NCBI GenBank assembly: GCA_029258695.1
Contig: JARIBR010000203.1
Span: forward strand, 1 to 8,370
DNA from: Quadrisphaera sp.
GTDB taxonomy: Bacteria; Actinomycetota; Actinomycetes; Actinomycetales; Quadrisphaeraceae
Direction of reading: 5' to 3'
Length of the DNA stretch: 8,370 bases
Shown: positions 6,190 to 8,370 of the stretch, one piece after another
Numbering within the stretch: position 1 is the stretch's first letter
Layout: every line of letters starts with the position of its first letter
Position numbers and translations under genes: made by a program
The notes under the pieces: generated by a model
The model's database searches: none
Told to the model about the DNA's origin: nothing
What the model saw: only the letters and a program-made list of their open reading frames with translations

Positions 6190-6753
6190 TCACGGGGCCA
6201 GGACCGTGCCGCCGACGGTGTAGCTGTTCGGGTCGCCCGGCGTGGCGGGGGGCACGACCGCCACGGACACCACCTCGGCGCCGTCCGAGCGCGTGAAGGT
6301 GGCTGCGGTCGCGCCGGGGCCGCCCGCCGACGGCGACTCGGTGAACCCGGCGCCGGTGAGCGCCTCGCGATACAGGCCCAGGACGTCCTCGGGCGAGGCG
6401 GCGATCCGCGCGGTGAGGCTCACGTCGAGCATGTCGCCGTTCGGGATGGCGGAGGTCAGGAGCACGTCCGCGTCGTCGGGGACGGGGACGATGTCCGGCG
6501 GCAGGCCGGGCACGACGCCGCCCATCGAGGTCTCGTCCGAGGACGCCTCCTGCTCCTGCGTCGCGGCCGGCTCCTGCGTGTCCGGCGACGTCTCGGCGGG
6601 GGAGCCTGTGGGGGAGGAGCTCGGCGACGTCGGGGTCACGGCGACGGGGTCGCCCTCGTCGCCCGAGCACCCGGCGAGGGTCAGCGCGAGCAGCAGGCCG
6701 GCGGCGCTGACGGCGGTGCGCCGGCGCCGGGGGGTTGCGGGGTGGTGCCTCAT
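6190..6753 (-). CDS. Hypothetical lipoprotein within the carotenoid tailoring operon
   Basis: I do not recognise this 187-residue protein. It starts with an Arg/His-rich n-region (MRHHPATPRRRRT) and a hydrophobic stretch. The lipobox LAGC follows with Cys29 as the lipidation site, so the mature protein should be anchored on the outer face of the membrane. Residues 30 to about 75 are a Ser/Thr/Pro/Glu-rich linker. The remaining part, about 78-187, looks like a small alpha/beta domain. It includes DMLDVSLTARI, then SPEDVLGLYREALTGAGF, and a final strand-like VVSVAVV. The start is ATG at 6753, forming a 4-bp ATGA overlap with the glycosyltransferase stop. GGAGAGG lies about 8 nt upstream as a ribosome-binding site. 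The open frame extends far upstream only as a shadow of the glycosyltransferase. Its place between tailoring genes suggests a role at the membrane with the pigment or glycosyltransferase, but this is speculation. Confidence 0.87.
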   Translation of the reverse strand: MRHHPATPRRRRTAVSAAGLLLALTLAGCSGDEGDPVAVTPTSPSSSPTGSPAETSPDTQEPAATQEQEASSDETSMGGVVPGLPPDIVPVPDDADVLLTSAIPNGDMLDVSLTARIAASPEDVLGLYREALTGAGFTESPSAGGPGATAATFTRSDGAEVVSVAVVPPATPGDPNSYTVGGTVLAP

Positions 6754-7955
6754 CCGGTGGTCCTCTCCGCGGCGGCGGGTGCTGCGTGGTCGGCGCGCCC
6801 AGGGTAGGGGGCGGCGCCCCCGCGCGACCTCGTGCGACCCGCCGGGGCAGGGGCGATGGCGCGCCCGCGCCAGAGCAGGTCCCCGCGGCGGCTGCGCCGG
6901 TGCGAGAGCGCGACGAGGTGGACGAGCACGGCGACCGACGCGGGGTGGGCCAGGGGATCGGGCCACAGCCGGCCCCCGGTGCGCCCGGCGCTGACCGCCC
7001 TGCCGGCCACCGCCGCCAGGTAGCCGAAAGTTCCCGCGCGCGAGCCGAGCACCGCTGCTGCCGGGGGCAGCAGCCACAGGGCGGAGCACGCGAGCACGAG
7101 CGCGGCCGAGCGGAGGGTCGACGGGGCGATCGACCACAGGGACTTGGTGTAGCCGTCGCGCACCTGCGCCCAGCCGTCGTACATGCGGCAGGTGGCGAGG
7201 TCGGTGCCGTCGACCACCACGCCCCGTCCGCCGCCGGCCTTGACGGCCCGCAGGAGGGCGACGTCGTCGAGCACCTCCCCGCGGACGGCGGCAAAGCCTC
7301 CGGCGGCGTCCAGCGCGTCGGCGTCGAGGACGCTCAGCTGGCCGTTGGCCGCGCTGAGGGAGGGGCGGGGCGAGCGCTCGGCCACGCGCAGCGGCAGCAG
7401 GGTCAGCCACGACCACTGCAGGAGAGGCTGGACGAGGCGTTCGGCGGTGGTGATCGCGACCTGCCGCGGGTACGGGCTGACCAGGGAGAGCCGGTGGCGG
7501 CGCAGGAGGTCGCAGGCCGCCGCGAGGCCGCCGGGGGCGAGGCGCACGTCGGCGTCGAGGGTGACCAGGAGCGATCCGGTGGCCCGCTCCCGCAGCTGGT
7601 GCAAGGCGTGCGGCTTGCCCAGCCAGCCCGTGGGCAGGTCGGCGCCGTGCAGGACCGTGACCCGCGGGTCCCCGCCCGCCGCGCGCCGCGCGACCTCGGC
7701 GGTGCCGTCGCTCGAGGCGTCGTCGAGGACGAGCACCTCGAGGTCCCGGACGCCGGTGCTGGCCAGGACGGCGTCGAGGCAGGCGGCGATGGTGCTCGCC
7801 TCGTCGCGCGCGGGCACCAGGACGCTGACGCGCTCGGTGACCTCCGGCGGGCTGGTCGAGGGACGGCGCAACAGGAGGGCGTTGAGGACGCTGTGCGCGC
7901 TGAGCCGCGCGGCGCCGCCGCTGCACAGCGCGACGAGGCGGCCGGGCCAGGTCAT
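6750..7955 (-). CDS. GT2-family glycosyltransferase, probable carotenoid glycosyltransferase (CruG/CrtQ-like)
   Basis: The 401-residue product is a membrane-associated family 2 glycosyltransferase. The GT-A nucleotide-sugar domain shows VSVLVPARDEAST (about 43-55), LVLDDASSDGT (about 75-85), and the metal-binding DAD at 134-136 in LVTLDADVRL. Further on are EVLDD (227-231) as the likely catalytic acidic motif and CRMYDGWAQVRDGYTKS (about 256-272). The GWLGKPHAL segment near 110 is typical of carotenoid-associated members such as CruG and CrtQ. Hydrophobic segments at about 280-303, and again further towards the C terminus, suggest membrane anchoring; the last 40 or so residues are Arg/Ala-rich. 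The start is ATG at 7955, overlapping the stop of the upstream CruF-like gene as ATGA. No good ribosome site is visible, so coupling is likely. The acceptor is probably a hydroxyl made by the CruF-like enzyme. The sugar is unknown. Family sure, acceptor inferred. Confidence 0.88.
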   Translation of the reverse strand: MTWPGRLVALCSGGAARLSAHSVLNALLLRRPSTSPPEVTERVSVLVPARDEASTIAACLDAVLASTGVRDLEVLVLDDASSDGTAEVARRAAGGDPRVTVLHGADLPTGWLGKPHALHQLRERATGSLLVTLDADVRLAPGGLAAACDLLRRHRLSLVSPYPRQVAITTAERLVQPLLQWSWLTLLPLRVAERSPRPSLSAANGQLSVLDADALDAAGGFAAVRGEVLDDVALLRAVKAGGGRGVVVDGTDLATCRMYDGWAQVRDGYTKSLWSIAPSTLRSAALVLACSALWLLPPAAAVLGSRAGTFGYLAAVAGRAVSAGRTGGRLWPDPLAHPASVAVLVHLVALSHRRSRRGDLLWRGRAIAPAPAGRTRSRGGAAPYPGRADHAAPAAAERTTG

Positions 7956-8370
7956 GACGGGGTGGGTGCGGGCCCGCGCGAGCGGGCTCCCCGCCCGGTC
8001 GCCCGGCCGCCCCGGTGGTCGCGCCAGGTCAGCACCCACCACGGCCCCACCACCAGGCCCATGACGACCACCCCCCACAGCCCCACGCCGGGCCGGCCGA
8101 AGAAGGCGACGTTGGCCAGCGCCGAGCCCAGCCACGTCCACCCGAGCAGCAGCGTGGGGGGCCCCCACCCCTCGCGCGCCGCGGCCCGCGTCGCCTCGTC
8201 ACCGGACCGGGGCCGAGCCCGCCGCGGGATGAGGAGGTGCAGGAGCGCCTGCATCACGAGGGCGACGAGCAACCAGCCGGTGAAGTTGCTGACCGGGATG
8301 CCCTCGATCCCGGGCAGGGCGGGCGTCGGGTCCTGCCAGACCCAGTGGCCCGCCTGCACCATCTGCGCGT
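7952..8370 (-). CDS. Carotenoid hydratase-like membrane protein (CruF/DUF422 family), 3' part only
   Basis: The reading frame is open through the right edge of the window, so only the last 139 or so codons are present. An ATG at 8362 exists, but the sequence after it (MVQAGHWVW, then IPVSNFTGW) matches the middle of DUF422 proteins, which are usually about 250-300 residues. I therefore treat it as 5'-truncated by the window, not as a short gene. Three hydrophobic segments are visible: after NFTGW (WLLVALVMQALLHLL), TLLLGWTWLGSALANVAFF, and GLWGVVVMGLVVGPWWVL. An Arg/Gly-rich tail follows. Family members include CruF, a 1',2'-hydratase of carotenoid psi-ends in Deinococcus and cyanobacteria, and the haloarchaeal bisanhydrobacterioruberin hydratase. 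The 4-bp overlap with the glycosyltransferase gene supports the carotenoid role. The promoter of this operon must lie beyond the window. Confidence 0.85.
   Translation of the reverse strand, partial: AQMVQAGHWVWQDPTPALPGIEGIPVSNFTGWLLVALVMQALLHLLIPRRARPRSGDEATRAAAREGWGPPTLLLGWTWLGSALANVAFFGRPGVGLWGVVVMGLVVGPWWVLTWRDHRGGRATGRGARSRGPAPTPS

Noticed and set aside
8360..8362. ATG at 8362 as the start of a complete 136-residue protein
   Set aside because: The frame stays open to the window edge, and the following residues match the interior of DUF422 proteins, so the gene is cut by the window.
1..8370. tRNA or rRNA genes, CRISPR arrays, insertion sequences, phage or defence genes
   Set aside because: None seen on either strand. 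Base composition is uniform and the genes form ordinary operons, so there is no sign of recent transfer inside the window.

Overview
The window comes from a very GC-rich chromosome. G or C dominates third codon positions, GTG starts are common, genes overlap by 4 bp, and leaderless promoters are likely. This points to a high-GC actinomycete. A Kineosporiales- or Micrococcales-like lineage is a guess, and the sequence does not fix the genus. Nearly all of the window is a carotenoid biosynthesis locus of eight genes; no rRNA, tRNA, CRISPR or transposase was seen.

Layout. (1) Positions 41-3806, minus strand, transcribed right to left: crtE (prenyl diphosphate synthase), crtI (phytoene desaturase) and crtB (phytoene synthase). 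They are joined by overlapping stop and start codons, so this is a compact operon making lycopene-type C40 chains from isoprenyl diphosphates. (2) Positions 3807-3855: a roughly 49-bp divergent intergenic region. Two copies of ATCTAGCC supply a -10-like element to each side, and each lies exactly 6 nt from a GTG start, as expected for leaderless mRNAs. (3) Positions 3856-4548, plus strand: a membrane CDP-alcohol phosphatidyltransferase with a complete catalytic motif. (4) Positions 4549-4643: a convergent intergenic gap with a strong GC hairpin. (5) Positions 4644-8370, minus strand, a second operon. In transcription order it holds the 3' part of a CruF-like (DUF422) carotenoid hydratase gene that runs off the right edge, a GT2 glycosyltransferase, a small lipoprotein of unknown role, and a second CrtI-superfamily oxidoreductase most like CrtD.

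Working model (inference): CrtE makes GGPP, CrtB condenses it to phytoene, and CrtI desaturates this to lycopene. The second operon then tailors the chain ends. The CruF-like protein would hydrate the terminal double bond, the CrtD-like enzyme would add a 3,4-double bond, and the glycosyltransferase would add a sugar. No lycopene cyclase or C50 elongase lies in the window. The product is therefore either an acyclic hydroxylated or glycosylated carotenoid, or a bacterioruberin-type C50 pigment if an elongase is encoded elsewhere.

Most of the pathway is of known type. The parts least explained by known biology are the lipoprotein translationally coupled to the glycosyltransferase, the lipid-headgroup enzyme sharing a promoter region with crtE, and the mirrored leaderless promoter built from one repeated octamer.
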